Shown one piece after another: positions 53,900 through 64,000 of a stretch of 64,000 nucleotides of DNA. The notes under the pieces are model-generated. The model ran no database searches. It was not told the origin of the DNA and was given only the letters and a program-made list of their open reading frames with translations. The first letter of the stretch is position 1. Every line of letters starts with the position of its first letter. The position numbers and the translations under genes were made by a program. The DNA is from Oceanobacter kriegii DSM 6294 (GTDB lineage Bacteria > Pseudomonadota > Gammaproteobacteria > Pseudomonadales > Oceanobacteraceae). The DNA lies in the NCBI RefSeq assembly GCF_000422845.1, contig NZ_AUGV01000009.1:1-64000 (forward strand), read 5' to 3'.

Positions 53900-55363
53900 T
53901 TACCCCAACTCTTCCAGCTTCTTCTTCAGCACTTCCATCACCACTTGCGGGTTTACACCTGCTGCGGCTTTACGGGTGAGGCCGATGAATGGACCCATGG
54001 CTTTGCCGCGTTTTTCAACCGGGGTAGCCAGGTAGCCTTCTACCAGTTTCGGGTTGTTGGCCAGTACGTCGGCAACGATGGCTTCGATGGCGCCGGTGTC
54101 GGATACCTGTTTCAGGCCCATGCTGTCGACCAGTGCATCCACACATTCAACTGTGCCGTCGCCCTTACCTTCAACCAATGCATTGAAGACTTCCTTGGCG
54201 CCACCGTTGTTGAGGGTGCTGTCTTTAATCAGGGTCAGCAGGCGGCCGAGTTGTTCGGCGGTCACTGGCAGCTCAGCGATGCTGATTTCCAGGCGGTTGA
54301 GGGTGGCGGAGACGTCGCCTTGTACCCAGTTGGCGGCCAGCTTGTAGTCGCCTGCCAGTTTGGCGGCGGTTTCGAAGTAGTCGGCCAGGGCGCGGTCGGC
54401 AGACAGTACGCCCGCGTCAACGGCGCTGAGGCCGTGGTCGGCGACAAAACGAGCGCGCTTGGCGTCCGGCAGTTCTGGCAGGGTCTGACGTACGGCTTCA
54501 ATGTAGTCGTCGTCGATGATCACTGGCAGCAGGTCCGGGCACGGGAAGTAGCGGTAGTCGTTTTCTACTTCCTTGGAGCGCATGGAGCGGGTTTCGTTTT
54601 TGTCGGCGTCGTACAGGCGGGTTTCCTGAGTGATTTTGCCGCCGTCTTCGAGGATGTCCATCTGACGCTCGATTTCGGATTCGATGGCACGCTCAACGTT
54701 ACGGAAGGAGTTCACGTTCTTGATTTCGGTACGGGTACCGAATTCTTGCTGACCTTTCGGACGCAGGGAAACGTTACAGTCGCAGCGCATGGAGCCCTGG
54801 GACAGGTCGCCGTCACAAATGCCCAAATAAGTCACAATGCTGTGCATCTTCTTGAAGTAGGCGGCGGCTTCCTTGGCGGTACGCAGTTCCGGTTCGGAGA
54901 CGATTTCTACCAGCGGCGTACCGGCACGGTTCAGGTCGATGCCGGACATGCCGTCAAAACCTTCGTGAACGGATTTACCGGCGTCTTCTTCCAGGTGCGC
55001 ACGGGTAACGTTGATGCGCTTGGTTTCACCGTTGTCCAGCTCGATGTCGATGTGACCCATACCAACGGTCGGGTAGTGCAGCTGGGTGGTCTGGTAGCCT
55101 TTTGGTGAATCCGGGTAGAAGTAGTTCTTGCGGTCGAACACGCTGCGCTTGCCAATTTCGGCATCGATGGCGAGGCCGAATTTGACCGCCATGCGCAGGG
55201 CTTCTTCGTTAAACACCGGCAGTACGCCCGGCAGACCCAGGTCTACAGCGCAGGCCTGGGTGTTGGCGTCGGCACCGTATTGGGTGGAGGCACCGGAGAA
55301 AATCTTGGATTTGGTGGCCAGCTGAGCGTGAATCTCAAGGCCAATAACAACTTCCCATTCCAT
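53900..55363 (-). CDS. gatB: Asp-tRNA(Asn)/Glu-tRNA(Gln) amidotransferase subunit B
   Basis: GatB binds mischarged tRNA and activates the carboxyl group with ATP. The 487-residue product has the family start [20 protein letters not shown], the GEDAGKS-like [14 protein letters not shown] region, [16 protein letters not shown] and [21 protein letters not shown]-terminal YqeY-like tail domain follows ([20 protein letters not shown]). It is the last gene of gatCAB, 11 bases after gatA. Presence of GatCAB indicates an indirect route to Asn-tRNA, Gln-tRNA or both. Confidence 0.97.
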   Translation of the reverse strand: MEWEVVIGLEIHAQLATKSKIFSGASTQYGADANTQACAVDLGLPGVLPVFNEEALRMAVKFGLAIDAEIGKRSVFDRKNYFYPDSPKGYQTTQLHYPTVGMGHIDIELDNGETKRINVTRAHLEEDAGKSVHEGFDGMSGIDLNRAGTPLVEIVSEPELRTAKEAAAYFKKMHSIVTYLGICDGDLSQGSMRCDCNVSLRPKGQQEFGTRTEIKNVNSFRNVERAIESEIERQMDILEDGGKITQETRLYDADKNETRSMRSKEVENDYRYFPCPDLLPVIIDDDYIEAVRQTLPELPDAKRARFVADHGLSAVDAGVLSADRALADYFETAAKLAGDYKLAANWVQGDVSATLNRLEISIAELPVTAEQLGRLLTLIKDSTLNNGGAKEVFNALVEGKGDGTVECVDALVDSMGLKQVSDTGAIEAIVADVLANNPKLVEGYLATPVEKRGKAMGPFIGLTRKAAAGVNPQVVMEVLKKKLEELG

Positions 55364-55374
55364 CAGGGTGCTCC

Positions 55375-56829
55375 TTATGCCAGATCCGCTGGCGTTTGCT
55401 GGTGCCAGTCGGTTACTTGTTGGAATTTATGGCCCAGGTTCAACAGACGGGCTTCGTCGAAGTAGTTGCCGATGATTTGCAGACCAACCGGCAGGCCGTC
55501 GATCTGGCCACATGGGATGGACATGCCCGGCAAACCGGCCAGGTTCAGGGCGATGGTGAAGATGTCTTCGAGGTACATGGCCACCGGGTCGTCGGTCTTT
55601 TCACCGGCCTTGAAGGCTGGAGTCGGGGCGGTTGGGCCCATGATGACGTCAACTTCCTTGAAGGCTTCAACGAAGTCGTTTTTCACCAGACGGCGCACTT
55701 GCTGGGCTTGCTTGTAGTAGGCGTCGTAGAAACCGGCAGACAAGGTGTAGGCACCGACCATGATGCGGCGCTTCACTTCTTCACCGAAGCCTTCGCCACG
55801 GGAGCGCTTGAACAGGTCGGCCACGTCTTCAGGGTCTTCACAACGGTAGCCAAAACGCACGCCGTCCATGCGGGACAGGTTGGCGGAACATTCGGCCGGG
55901 GCAATCACGTAGTAGGAAGGGATCGCCAAATGGGTGTTCGGCAGGCTGATCTCTTTAACTGTGGCGCCCATTTTTTCGTATTCGGCCACGGCCGCACGAA
56001 TCTGGTCTTTCATCTCGGCGCTGAGGTCGTCACGGAAGTACTCTTTTGGCAGACCGATGGTCAGGCCTTCAACGGAGTTGTTCAGCGTGGCGGTGTAGTC
56101 CGGGATTTCGTGGTCAACGCAGGTGGAGTCCTTGGCGTCGAAGCTGGCCATCACGTTCAGCATCATGGCGGCGTCTTCGGCGGTTTTGGCGATCGGGCCA
56201 CCCTGATCCAGCGAGGAGGCGTAGGCAATCATGCCCCAACGGGATACACGGCCGTAGGTCGGCTTGATGCCGGTCACACCACAGAAAGAGGCTGGCTGAC
56301 GGATAGAGCCACCGGTATCAGTACCGGTCGCGCCCGGTACCAGACGCGCGGCTACCGCTGCGGCTGAACCACCGGAAGAGCCACCCGGTACGCGGTCTTG
56401 CGACCACGGGTTTTTCACCGGACCGTAGAAGGATTTTTCGTTGGAAGAACCCATGGCGAATTCGTCCATGTTCAGCTTGCCCAGTGATACTGCACCGGCG
56501 GCCTTGAAGTTGGCGGCAACGGTGGAGTCGTATGGGGCAACGAAGTTGCTGAGCATTTTCGAGCCACAGGTGGTCAGCACGCCGTTGGTGCAGAACACGT
56601 CTTTGTGGGCGATTGGCACGCCAGTCCAAGGGCCTGCGTTGCCAGCAGCGCGGGCTTCGTCGGCGGCTTTGGCTTGTGCCAGTGCTTCGTCACGGGTCAC
56701 GGTGATGAAGCTGTTGTAGGTGCTATCGAGTTGTTCGATGCGGTCGAGCAGGTATTCGGTGATCTCAACGCTGGTGTATTTGCCAGCAGCCAGATCGCTC
56801 GAAATTTCGGCAATGGTTTTGTTGTGCAT
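55375..56829 (-). CDS. gatA: Asp-tRNA(Asn)/Glu-tRNA(Gln) amidotransferase subunit A
   Basis: GatA is the amidase that frees ammonia from glutamine. The 484-residue product has the catalytic Ser-cisSer-Lys triad in [14 protein letters not shown] (Lys), [18 protein letters not shown] and the nucleophile region [19 protein letters not shown]. The sequence [20 protein letters not shown] near the C-terminus also fits the family. It lies 182 bases after gatC on the same strand, a wider gap than usual. Confidence 0.97.
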   Translation of the reverse strand: MHNKTIAEISSDLAAGKYTSVEITEYLLDRIEQLDSTYNSFITVTRDEALAQAKAADEARAAGNAGPWTGVPIAHKDVFCTNGVLTTCGSKMLSNFVAPYDSTVAANFKAAGAVSLGKLNMDEFAMGSSNEKSFYGPVKNPWSQDRVPGGSSGGSAAAVAARLVPGATGTDTGGSIRQPASFCGVTGIKPTYGRVSRWGMIAYASSLDQGGPIAKTAEDAAMMLNVMASFDAKDSTCVDHEIPDYTATLNNSVEGLTIGLPKEYFRDDLSAEMKDQIRAAVAEYEKMGATVKEISLPNTHLAIPSYYVIAPAECSANLSRMDGVRFGYRCEDPEDVADLFKRSRGEGFGEEVKRRIMVGAYTLSAGFYDAYYKQAQQVRRLVKNDFVEAFKEVDVIMGPTAPTPAFKAGEKTDDPVAMYLEDIFTIALNLAGLPGMSIPCGQIDGLPVGLQIIGNYFDEARLLNLGHKFQQVTDWHQQTPADLA

Positions 56830-57011
56830 GGGAGCCAGTCCTGTTCGTTGTGTCGCGCGGCGATCACAACGTGAATCCTGTAGTAATTCGGGGCTAATTG
56901 GACGCTTTGTGAAAATCTTTACACAGGCGGGAACTCTTGCCTGTGCCGCTAACCCAATAAGCTCACCAGTTGTTTTTCGCTGGTAATGTTAGCTGCGCTA
57001 ACAGTCCGGCC

Positions 57012-57299
57012 TTATTCGACCACTCTCGGAACCAGATAGTGGCCGCGGTCGGTGGCAGGGGCGATCTGCTGGAAATGCTCGCGCTGATTCTCTTCGGTAA
57101 CCACATCGGCACGCAGACGCTGAACGGCGTCCAGCGGGTGAGCCATGGGTTCAACGCCGTCGGTGTCGGCGGCAGACAGCTGATCGACCAGATCCAGGAT
57201 GCTGCTGAGGTTCTTCTGATAGTCGGCGATTTGGGTTTCGTCGATTTGCAGACGGCACAGTTCGGCGATGTTCCGTACCTGATCTTGATCCAGAGCCAT
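57012..57299 (-). CDS. gatC: Asp-tRNA(Asn)/Glu-tRNA(Gln) amidotransferase subunit C
   Basis: GatC is a small belt-like subunit that stabilises GatA-GatB. The 95-residue product MALDQDQVRNIAELCRLQID has the family pattern with LSSILDLVDQLSAADTDGVE, PMAHPLDAVQRLRADVVTEE and the C-terminal YLVPRVVE. It starts the gatCAB run and is divergent from mreB, with about 130 bases between the two starts. This divergent layout is common in Pseudomonas and relatives. Confidence 0.96.
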   Translation of the reverse strand: MALDQDQVRNIAELCRLQIDETQIADYQKNLSSILDLVDQLSAADTDGVEPMAHPLDAVQRLRADVVTEENQREHFQQIAPATDRGHYLVPRVVE

Positions 57300-57390
57300 G
57301 CAGGTTCTCCAGTGTTTTGACTTGGTTGCAAAGCAGCCGAGCCTAGCACAAATGCGCCTTGCTCTAAATCCCTGCCATTGCTAGAGTTAG

Positions 57391-58467
<1,077 letters not shown>

Positions 58468-58482
58468 CACCTACTGTATTCA

Positions 58483-58512
58483 GCCCTGCTTCTGCCGAGG
58501 CAGGGCTTTTCT
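58483..58512 (+). terminator. Attenuator-like hairpin between mreB and mreC
   Basis: A 7-bp stem GCCCTGC / GCAGGGC with a 10-nt loop is followed by TTTTCTGTTTTTA. In other bacteria mreB is made in excess over mreC and mreD, and a partial terminator here would give that ratio (inference). Confidence 0.75.
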
Positions 58513-58569
58513 GTTTTTAATCTCTGCCTTCTGTAACGTGGGAGTTGGGTTATCAAACCGCAATTTCAG

Positions 58570-59415
58570 ATGCCTCCCTATCAGGGTCAGCGAACCTTGC
58601 TGATCTGCCTGTTGGCGTTGGCCCTGATGTGGGCTGACCAACGCTATCCTTTTGTTCAGTCACTCCGCTACCTGTCCGGTTATGTCCTGTACCCTGCCCA
58701 GCAGTTGTCGCTGTTGCCGTCGTCTTTGGCGGAATGGATGGGCGAGTCGACCACGTCCCGTCGCGACCTGTTGGACGAAAACAAACAGCTGTCGGCCCGT
58801 AATCTGGTGCTGGAACTGAAAGCCCAGCGGCTGGCGTCGCTGGAAGCCGAAAACATCGAGCTGCGCGAGCTGCTCAGTGCGTCCGAGCAAGTCGACGACA
58901 AGGTACTGGTCACCACCGTGGTGGCGGTTGACCCGGACCCCTTCACCAAGCAAATCCTGATCAACAAGGGTGGCGAAGACGGCGTCTTTATTGGTCAGCC
59001 GGTGCTGGATGCCTACGGCCTGCTGGGGCAGGTAGTGGATGTGCTGCCGCATACCTCGCGGGTGATGATGATTGCCGACTCCAACCATGCCATGCCGGTG
59101 CAGATTAACCGAAACGGTGTGCGCGCCATTGCCACAGGCACCGGCTCGCTGGATCGACTGGAGCTGATTTACGTGCCGAACACCGCCGATATTCAGGAAG
59201 GCGACCTGCTGGTGAGTTCTGGCCTGGGCGGTCGCTACCCACGGGGTTACCCGGTCGCAGTGGTCGACAAGGTCGAACATAACGCCGGTGAAATGTTTGC
59301 CACGGTGACGGCAACCCCAAGTGCGCATCTGGATCGCAGCCGTATGCTGTTGCTGATTTTCAGTCAGGGTGCCGGGCAGGTTCCACCAGAAGACCTTTGG
59401 AGGATTCCGCGCTGA
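58570..59415 (+). CDS. mreC: Rod shape-determining protein MreC
   Basis: MreC is a periplasmic scaffold that activates the elongasome (RodA-PBP2). From the ATG at 58570 the product has 281 residues: one N-terminal membrane helix (TLLICLLALALMWADQRYPF), a coiled coil at about residues 60-100, and the twin beta-barrel domain with GQPVLDAYGLLGQVVDVLPH and GDLLVSSGLGGRYPRGYPVA. Upstream in the same frame lies VIKPQFQ, matching the MIKPLF-type N-terminus of Pseudomonas MreC. No ATG, GTG or TTG is present there, and GGGAG sits 7-8 bases before an ATC at 58552. The true start may therefore be non-canonical. Confidence 0.93.
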   Translation: MPPYQGQRTLLICLLALALMWADQRYPFVQSLRYLSGYVLYPAQQLSLLPSSLAEWMGESTTSRRDLLDENKQLSARNLVLELKAQRLASLEAENIELRELLSASEQVDDKVLVTTVVAVDPDPFTKQILINKGGEDGVFIGQPVLDAYGLLGQVVDVLPHTSRVMMIADSNHAMPVQINRNGVRAIATGTGSLDRLELIYVPNTADIQEGDLLVSSGLGGRYPRGYPVAVVDKVEHNAGEMFATVTATPSAHLDRSRMLLLIFSQGAGQVPPEDLWRIPR

Positions 59416-59891
59416 TGTCGGTTGCAGCCTTATTGATCGGCCTGGTGGCCATTTTCTTCGGCTTTGTGATGGAGCACCTGCCGGTGCCGGACCTGATTGT
59501 CTGGTTCCAGCCGTTGTGGGTGTTGGTGATCATTACCTTGCTGGTGTTTCAGGCACCCAGCACCTTTGGTTTGTGGTTGGCCGTACCACTGGGACTGCTG
59601 ATGGACGCCGAGCAGGGCACCTTGCTGGGTACGCATGTGTTTACCCTCGCCATTCATATTTTTCTGGTGCAGCTGTTTTTCCGCCGCATGGAAATCTTCA
59701 ATGTGTTTCAGCAGTTGGCGGTGGTGCTGGTGTTGGCGTTGCTGCATCAGTTATTGCGCTTCTGGCTGGCGCAGGTGTTGTTTGATTTCGCCCATCCGGT
59801 GGACATCTGGGGCCCGGCGCTGAGTTCGGCGTTTGTATGGCCGTGGTTGTTTGCCCTGACCCGCTTGTTGATGCACAGGTTTGGCCGATGA
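59415..59891 (+). CDS. mreD: Rod shape-determining protein MreD
   Basis: MreD is an inner-membrane partner of MreC. The 158-residue product MSVAALLIGLVAIFFGFVME has five or six hydrophobic segments with family features FQPLWVLVIITLLVFQAPST and GLLMDAEQGTLLGTHVFTLA. Its ATG overlaps the mreC stop (TGATG), and its own stop overlaps the maf start, so translation is coupled across the operon. Length fits E. coli (162). Confidence 0.95.
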   Translation: MSVAALLIGLVAIFFGFVMEHLPVPDLIVWFQPLWVLVIITLLVFQAPSTFGLWLAVPLGLLMDAEQGTLLGTHVFTLAIHIFLVQLFFRRMEIFNVFQQLAVVLVLALLHQLLRFWLAQVLFDFAHPVDIWGPALSSAFVWPWLFALTRLLMHRFGR

Positions 59892-60457
59892 TGATTCTTG
59901 CTTCCCAATCTCCCCGTCGGCGTGAGCTGCTGGATCAGATTGGTGTCCCTCACCGTATTCAACCGGCCGACATTGATGAGACCCCTGAGCCTGGCGAGCG
60001 GCCGTCCGATTACGTCGTACGCATGGCGCTGACCAAGGCTCGCACGGTATTGGCGATGAACCCGGACGATGTGGTGCTGGCATCGGATACCAGCGTGATC
60101 ATCAACGATGCGATTCTTGGTAAACCGCAAGATCGTGCCCATCACACGCTTATGTTGCAGCAGTTATCAGGGCATACTCAGCAGGTATTGACCGCCGTGG
60201 CCGTGGTATCTGCTGAACGGGAAAGTTGTGAATTGGTGGTTACGGATGTGACCTTTCGCCAATTGGATGACGAACTGATTGACCGCTATGTTGCTACCGG
60301 AGAAGGTGACGACAAGGCTGGTGGCTATGGCATTCAGGGCCGTGGCGCCGTGCTGGTCGAGAAAATTTCAGGCAGCTACACCAATGTGGTGGGCTTGCCG
60401 CTGGCCGAAACCGCCAGCTTGTTGGAACAACATGGCATCGCCTACTGGCAGTCCTGA
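59888..60457 (+). CDS. maf: Maf-family nucleoside triphosphate pyrophosphatase (YhdE type)
   Basis: YhdE-type Maf hydrolyses dTTP and UTP and modified pyrimidine nucleotides. The 189-residue product has the family N-terminus ILASQSPRRRELLDQIGV, the catalytic DVVLASDTSVIINDAILGKP, and EGDDKAGGYGIQGRGAVLVE. The start ATGATG at 59888 overlaps the mreD stop. Position between mreD and rng is the same as in E. coli (yhdE). Confidence 0.95.
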   Translation: MMILASQSPRRRELLDQIGVPHRIQPADIDETPEPGERPSDYVVRMALTKARTVLAMNPDDVVLASDTSVIINDAILGKPQDRAHHTLMLQQLSGHTQQVLTAVAVVSAERESCELVVTDVTFRQLDDELIDRYVATGEGDDKAGGYGIQGRGAVLVEKISGSYTNVVGLPLAETASLLEQHGIAYWQS

Positions 60458-60584
60458 GCGGCTCTGAGCCTGTTGTCAGGCAGAGACCCGGATGTCAGCG
60501 CCTGTGCCCGTGCACACTCCGCGTGCTTGTTACACGCGCTGAGGATGGCAGTGCCCCCATATTAAGAATTAAAGGGACCTCGCT

Positions 60585-62036
60585 GTGAACGCAGAAATTC
60601 TGATGAACGTGACCCCCACCGAAACCCGCGTGGGGGTGGTCGAAAACGGTGTACTGCAAGAAATCATCATTGAACGTACCAACCATCGTGGTTTGGTCGG
60701 CAATATCTACAAGGGCAAAGTGGTGCGGGTGCTGCCAGGCATGCAAGCCGCGTTTGTGGATATTGGCCTGGAGCGCGCGGCGTTTATCCACGCTGCGGAA
60801 CTGGGTTCACACGATCCGCAAACGCCCATCAACCAGCTGTTGCACGAAGGCCAGTCGCTGGTGGTGCAGGTCACCAAGGACCCGATTGGCACCAAGGGTG
60901 CACGTCTGACAACCCAACTGACCATTCCTTCCCGTTATCTGGTGTACATGCCGGGGGCCGACCACGTCGGGGTTTCCCAGCGCATCGACGATGACGAGGA
61001 ACGCGATCGCCTGAAGCAGATGGTGCAAAACTGCATGGAAGCGGAAGGCCTGACTGGCGAAGCCGGGTTTATTCTGCGCACCGCCGCAGACGGCGTTGGC
61101 GAAGAGGAAATTCTGGCCGACACCCGCTACCTGCGTCGTTTGTGGCGCAAGCTGGAAGAGCGCATCAAGGAGTTCACACCACCATCGGTTATCTACGACG
61201 AGCTGCCGCTGCCATTGCGTACCCTGCGGGATTACGCCCGTCCGGAGGTCGACAAGATTCTGGTCGACTCCCGCGAAACCTTCGAAAAAATCCAGCAGTT
61301 TGCTCATCAGTACGTGCCGGAAGTGGAAGAGCGTTTGGGGTACTACCCGGGCCCGCGTCCTATTTTCGAGCTGTACAGTGTTGAAGATGAAATCCAACGC
61401 GCACTGGAGCGCAAGGTACCGCTGAAAAGCGGTGGTTATCTGGTGATTGACCAGACCGAAGCCATGACCACCATCGATGTCAACACCGGTGGTTTTGTTG
61501 GTCGTCGTAATCTGGAAGAAACCATCTTCAAAACCAACCTGGAAGCGGCCACGGCCATTGGTCGTCAGCTGCGCTTGCGCAATCTGGGCGGCATCATCAT
61601 TCTCGATTTCATCGACATGATGGACACCGAACACCAGCGTCAGGTCCACCGCATGCTGGAAAAGGTGCTGGAAAAAGACCACGCCAAAACCAAGATCAGC
61701 GGTGTGTCGGAACTTGGGTTGGTGGAAATGACCCGTAAGCGTACCCGCGAATCCCTTGAGCAAATGCTGATGGAGCCGTGCAAGGCCTGTGATGGCCGCG
61801 GCTCGGTGAAAACCCCGGAAACCGTGTGCTACGAAATCTTCCGTGAAATCCTGCGGGAGGATCGGGCCTACGGTGCTGGCAACTATCTGGTATTGGCCAG
61901 TCAGCTGGTGGTGGACCGCCTTCAGGAAGAAGACAGTGATGGTCTTGCCGATCTGGAAGCCTTTATCGGCAAAAGCATCAAGTTGCAGGTCGAAGGCCTG
62001 TACGCCCAGGACTACTACGACATCATCCTTCAATAG
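60585..62036 (+). CDS. rng: Ribonuclease G
   Basis: RNase G is a single-strand endoribonuclease that matures the 5' end of 16S rRNA and degrades some mRNAs. The 483-residue product starts with GTG at 60585 (NAEILMNVTPTETRVGVVEN), agreeing with the E. coli N-terminus. It has the S1 domain at residues 35-120 (GNIYKGKVVRVLPGMQAAFV), the catalytic Asp residues in MTTIDVNTGGFVGRRN and GGIIILDFIDMMD, and the zinc link CKACDGRG. Length is close to E. coli (489). The 127-base gap before it may hold a separate promoter. Confidence 0.96.
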   Translation: MNAEILMNVTPTETRVGVVENGVLQEIIIERTNHRGLVGNIYKGKVVRVLPGMQAAFVDIGLERAAFIHAAELGSHDPQTPINQLLHEGQSLVVQVTKDPIGTKGARLTTQLTIPSRYLVYMPGADHVGVSQRIDDDEERDRLKQMVQNCMEAEGLTGEAGFILRTAADGVGEEEILADTRYLRRLWRKLEERIKEFTPPSVIYDELPLPLRTLRDYARPEVDKILVDSRETFEKIQQFAHQYVPEVEERLGYYPGPRPIFELYSVEDEIQRALERKVPLKSGGYLVIDQTEAMTTIDVNTGGFVGRRNLEETIFKTNLEAATAIGRQLRLRNLGGIIILDFIDMMDTEHQRQVHRMLEKVLEKDHAKTKISGVSELGLVEMTRKRTRESLEQMLMEPCKACDGRGSVKTPETVCYEIFREILREDRAYGAGNYLVLASQLVVDRLQEEDSDGLADLEAFIGKSIKLQVEGLYAQDYYDIILQ

Positions 62037-62045
62037 GACCCGGTA

Positions 62046-64000
62046 ATGAGGTTTCTGGCGGCCGTTTGGACGCAAATCTGGATCACGCTGGTGGTCGGGC
62101 TGGTATTACTGGCTCTGTACACCAGCATTGGTCGCCAGTTGATCCCGCTGGTAGAAACCTGGCGGCCGGACGTTGAGCAACAGCTGTCACAGCTGTTGGG
62201 ACAACCTGTGTCCATCGGTCAGCTGGAAGGCGACTGGCGCTATTTATCGCCGGTGATCCGGGTAACGGACATTGAAGTTGGCCCGCTGGATCACCCGCTG
62301 CGGCTTCAACGTCTGGAAGCCGAGCTCGACGTCAGTGCTTCAGCCTTCTATCAGCTACCGGTCTTCAAGCGCATTGAGGTGGATGGCCTGCAAGCCGACG
62401 TCCGCCGCACCGACGATCATCAATGGTTTTCCGGCGACTGGCAGTTGCTGCCGCTGCCTGAAGGCAATACTCAGGATAGCGTTCCTCGCGACAGCCGCAG
62501 CTCCGCCGAAGCCAGGCCTGACAGCCGTCCGCTGTGGGCCAGATTGCTGGAATTGCAGCAAATGGTGGAGCTGGAAAACTGGCAGATCAGCGTCACCAAT
62601 CCCGACGGCAAACTCGATCACCTGAACATCAATCAGTGGCTGTGGCGGCATCAGGGCAATAGCCAGTCGGTGCGTGGCCATATTTCCTGGGGCCGTCAGG
62701 AACTGGCGGATATTTCCATCAATGCTGCGCTTACCGGGCAGGTTTGGCCGTGGCAGTCGCAAAACGGCGAAGTGGTTGCCTACGTTGAACCACAAAGCTG
62801 GACTCGTTGGATTCCGGACGACTTACCCATGGGATTGCAGTTCAAGGAACTGGATGCTGGTGCCGAAGTGTGGCTGACCGTGCGTGACGGTGTCTTACAG
62901 AAAGTGTACGCCGACCTGGCGTTAAGCCACCTGAATCTGGTGACCAACGAAGAGCCGCTGGAGCTCGACAGTGGTCGCATTCAGATTGGCGGCGAACTGG
63001 ATGGCAACGACTGGCACATGCGGGTTAAGCCCCAATTGGGCGATTCCGTGCCGCTGGACGACTTCACCATCAGTCTGATTCAGCTGGATGAATCCTCTTC
63101 ACACCAGCGTGGCTGGCAGTTGGGACTGGCTGAGCTGCAACTGGGCGACGCGGTCGATTACCTGCTTGACCACGGACTTCTGCCAGCACCGTTCGACCAG
63201 TATCTGGGCAATATTCAACCCGGCGGTGTGGCGCAGGACATTCGGGTGTCGGTGCTGCCCGGCGAGCTGGAGCAACTGGATGTTCGTGCAGAGATTCGTG
63301 ATGTACATGGCCTTAGCTACCGTGGCATTCCCGGAATACAGGGGCTGAACGGCAGCCTGCATTTGCAGCCCCGCCGCGGCAAGATTCGCTTTAACGACGA
63401 AGACGTAGTGGTCGACCTCAAGGGTGTATACGACCAGCCTTGGGATATGGATGACCTCTCCGGGGTGTTCAGTTGGCAAATTGAGCCGGATGCTTCCAAG
63501 GTTTGGCTCAGCGACATCAAAGCCCGCTGGAATCATTTGCACCTGCGCAGCGAACTGAGCCTGTTCCTGCCGTCGCGGGCCTCTGGCAAGCCGCAAACCC
63601 TGAGCCTGCTGTTGGGCTTGCCGGACGCCAGCATTCACGACCGCAGCCGCTTGTTGCCGGATTTGCTGGAACCCGAACTGAGCAACTGGCTTGGCACCGC
63701 CTTGCTGGCGGGGGATTTGAAGAACGGTTCACTGGTATTGAACGGCGAGCTGGAAGCCGATCGTCCGGCCAATAGCCTCACTACGCAACTGTACGTTGAT
63801 GTTGACCACGGCGAGCTGGAATACCTGCAAGACTGGCCAATCATCTACAACCTCAAGGGCCGGGTGCTGGTGAATGCGCCATCGGTGGATGCCTGGGTTG
63901 AGCGTGGCCGAACGCTGGGCGGTAATTTGCAGCCCAACAGCACCCGTATTCGTATTCGTAATCAAACTGGGCAGCCAACCCAATTGAAAGTTGCTGGCAA
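62046..64000 (+). CDS. yhdP: YhdP-family AsmA-like protein, 5' part (3' end outside window)
   Basis: YhdP is a very large periplasm-spanning AsmA-like protein that helps move phospholipid to the outer membrane. The frame from ATG 62046 is open to the end of the window for 651 codons. The N-terminus MRFLAAVWTQIWITLVVGLV holds one membrane helix, and the first domain has QQLSQLLGQPVSIGQLEGDW, RYLSPVIRVTDIEVG, the DUF3971 entry pattern. The E. coli protein has about 1266 residues, so roughly half is seen. Gene order rng-yhdP matches E. coli. Confidence 0.93.
   Translation, partial: MRFLAAVWTQIWITLVVGLVLLALYTSIGRQLIPLVETWRPDVEQQLSQLLGQPVSIGQLEGDWRYLSPVIRVTDIEVGPLDHPLRLQRLEAELDVSASAFYQLPVFKRIEVDGLQADVRRTDDHQWFSGDWQLLPLPEGNTQDSVPRDSRSSAEARPDSRPLWARLLELQQMVELENWQISVTNPDGKLDHLNINQWLWRHQGNSQSVRGHISWGRQELADISINAALTGQVWPWQSQNGEVVAYVEPQSWTRWIPDDLPMGLQFKELDAGAEVWLTVRDGVLQKVYADLALSHLNLVTNEEPLELDSGRIQIGGELDGNDWHMRVKPQLGDSVPLDDFTISLIQLDESSSHQRGWQLGLAELQLGDAVDYLLDHGLLPAPFDQYLGNIQPGGVAQDIRVSVLPGELEQLDVRAEIRDVHGLSYRGIPGIQGLNGSLHLQPRRGKIRFNDEDVVVDLKGVYDQPWDMDDLSGVFSWQIEPDASKVWLSDIKARWNHLHLRSELSLFLPSRASGKPQTLSLLLGLPDASIHDRSRLLPDLLEPELSNWLGTALLAGDLKNGSLVLNGELEADRPANSLTTQLYVDVDHGELEYLQDWPIIYNLKGRVLVNAPSVDAWVERGRTLGGNLQPNSTRIRIRNQTGQPTQLKVAG

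Noticed and set aside
53945-55108. 387-codon open frame opposite gatB
   Set aside because: It is antisense to a complete GatB gene and has no family features.
56830-57011. An extra gene in the 182-base gap between gatC and gatA
   Set aside because: No frame with a ribosome site of useful length was found in either direction; the gap is probably only a spacer.

Overview
The window is a piece of a gammaproteobacterial chromosome. The evidence is the complete S10-spc-alpha ribosomal superoperon in E. coli order, the mreBCD-maf-rng-yhdP block, and protein sequences that resemble both Pseudomonas and Enterobacteria. A marine Oceanospirillales-type organism would fit, but that placement is inference and not proven here.

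Region 1 (1-14,600): the 3' end of an EF-Tu gene with its terminator, then a near-consensus sigma70 promoter and one uninterrupted run of 28 plus-strand genes from rpsJ to rplQ, including secY, rpmJ and rpoA. It ends at a strong terminator. A phase-prone heptamer repeat (GTCGGAA) and a palindrome-rich stretch follow.

Region 2 (14,950-24,920): housekeeping and stress genes. They are an M17 aminopeptidase, a split YeeE/YedE transporter pair, a PhoD-type phosphatase with a Tat-like leader, an alpha/beta hydrolase, a stomatin/NfeD pair coupled to an RluA-type pseudouridine synthase, a protein joining a histone-like Lys/Ala tail to a helix-hairpin-helix, and a glutathionyl-hydroquinone reductase.

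Region 3 (25,280-33,640): central carbon metabolism: aldB/exaC-type aldehyde dehydrogenase, epd, pgk, and divergent class I and class II fructose-bisphosphate aldolases with a Fur-box-like site between them. sufE and dapC follow.

Region 4 (34,000-46,030): envelope and transport. It holds a Tim44-like protein, a DASS/SLC13 symporter, a TonB receptor operon with two small membrane proteins and a PepSY protein, an orphan 59-aa Cys/Tyr-rich peptide, creA, and a formate/nitrite channel gene followed by a PP2C-kinase fusion. Upstream of the channel gene are a sigma54 promoter, an NtrC-like palindrome and an antitermination-type leader, which together point to nitrogen-controlled nitrite uptake.

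Region 5 (46,200-53,900): an accessory island. It has a Panacea-domain antitoxin with a two-TM partner, map coupled to a ParD-like gene, RES/Xre, HEPN/MNT and RHH/ParE toxin-antitoxin pairs, a nonsense-interrupted DUF2971 gene and unknown small genes. The modules between about 48.3 and 53.8 kb are separated by palindromic intergenic repeats of three or more families, giving a cassette-like layout.

Region 6 (53,900-64,000): gatCAB on the minus strand, divergent from mreB-mreC-mreD-maf-rng-yhdP; yhdP runs off the window. mreC may use a non-canonical start codon.

The most promising leads for new biology are the nirC control region with its kinase, the aldolase pair with the Fur-like site, the Panacea/two-TM pair, and the palindrome-separated toxin-antitoxin island.
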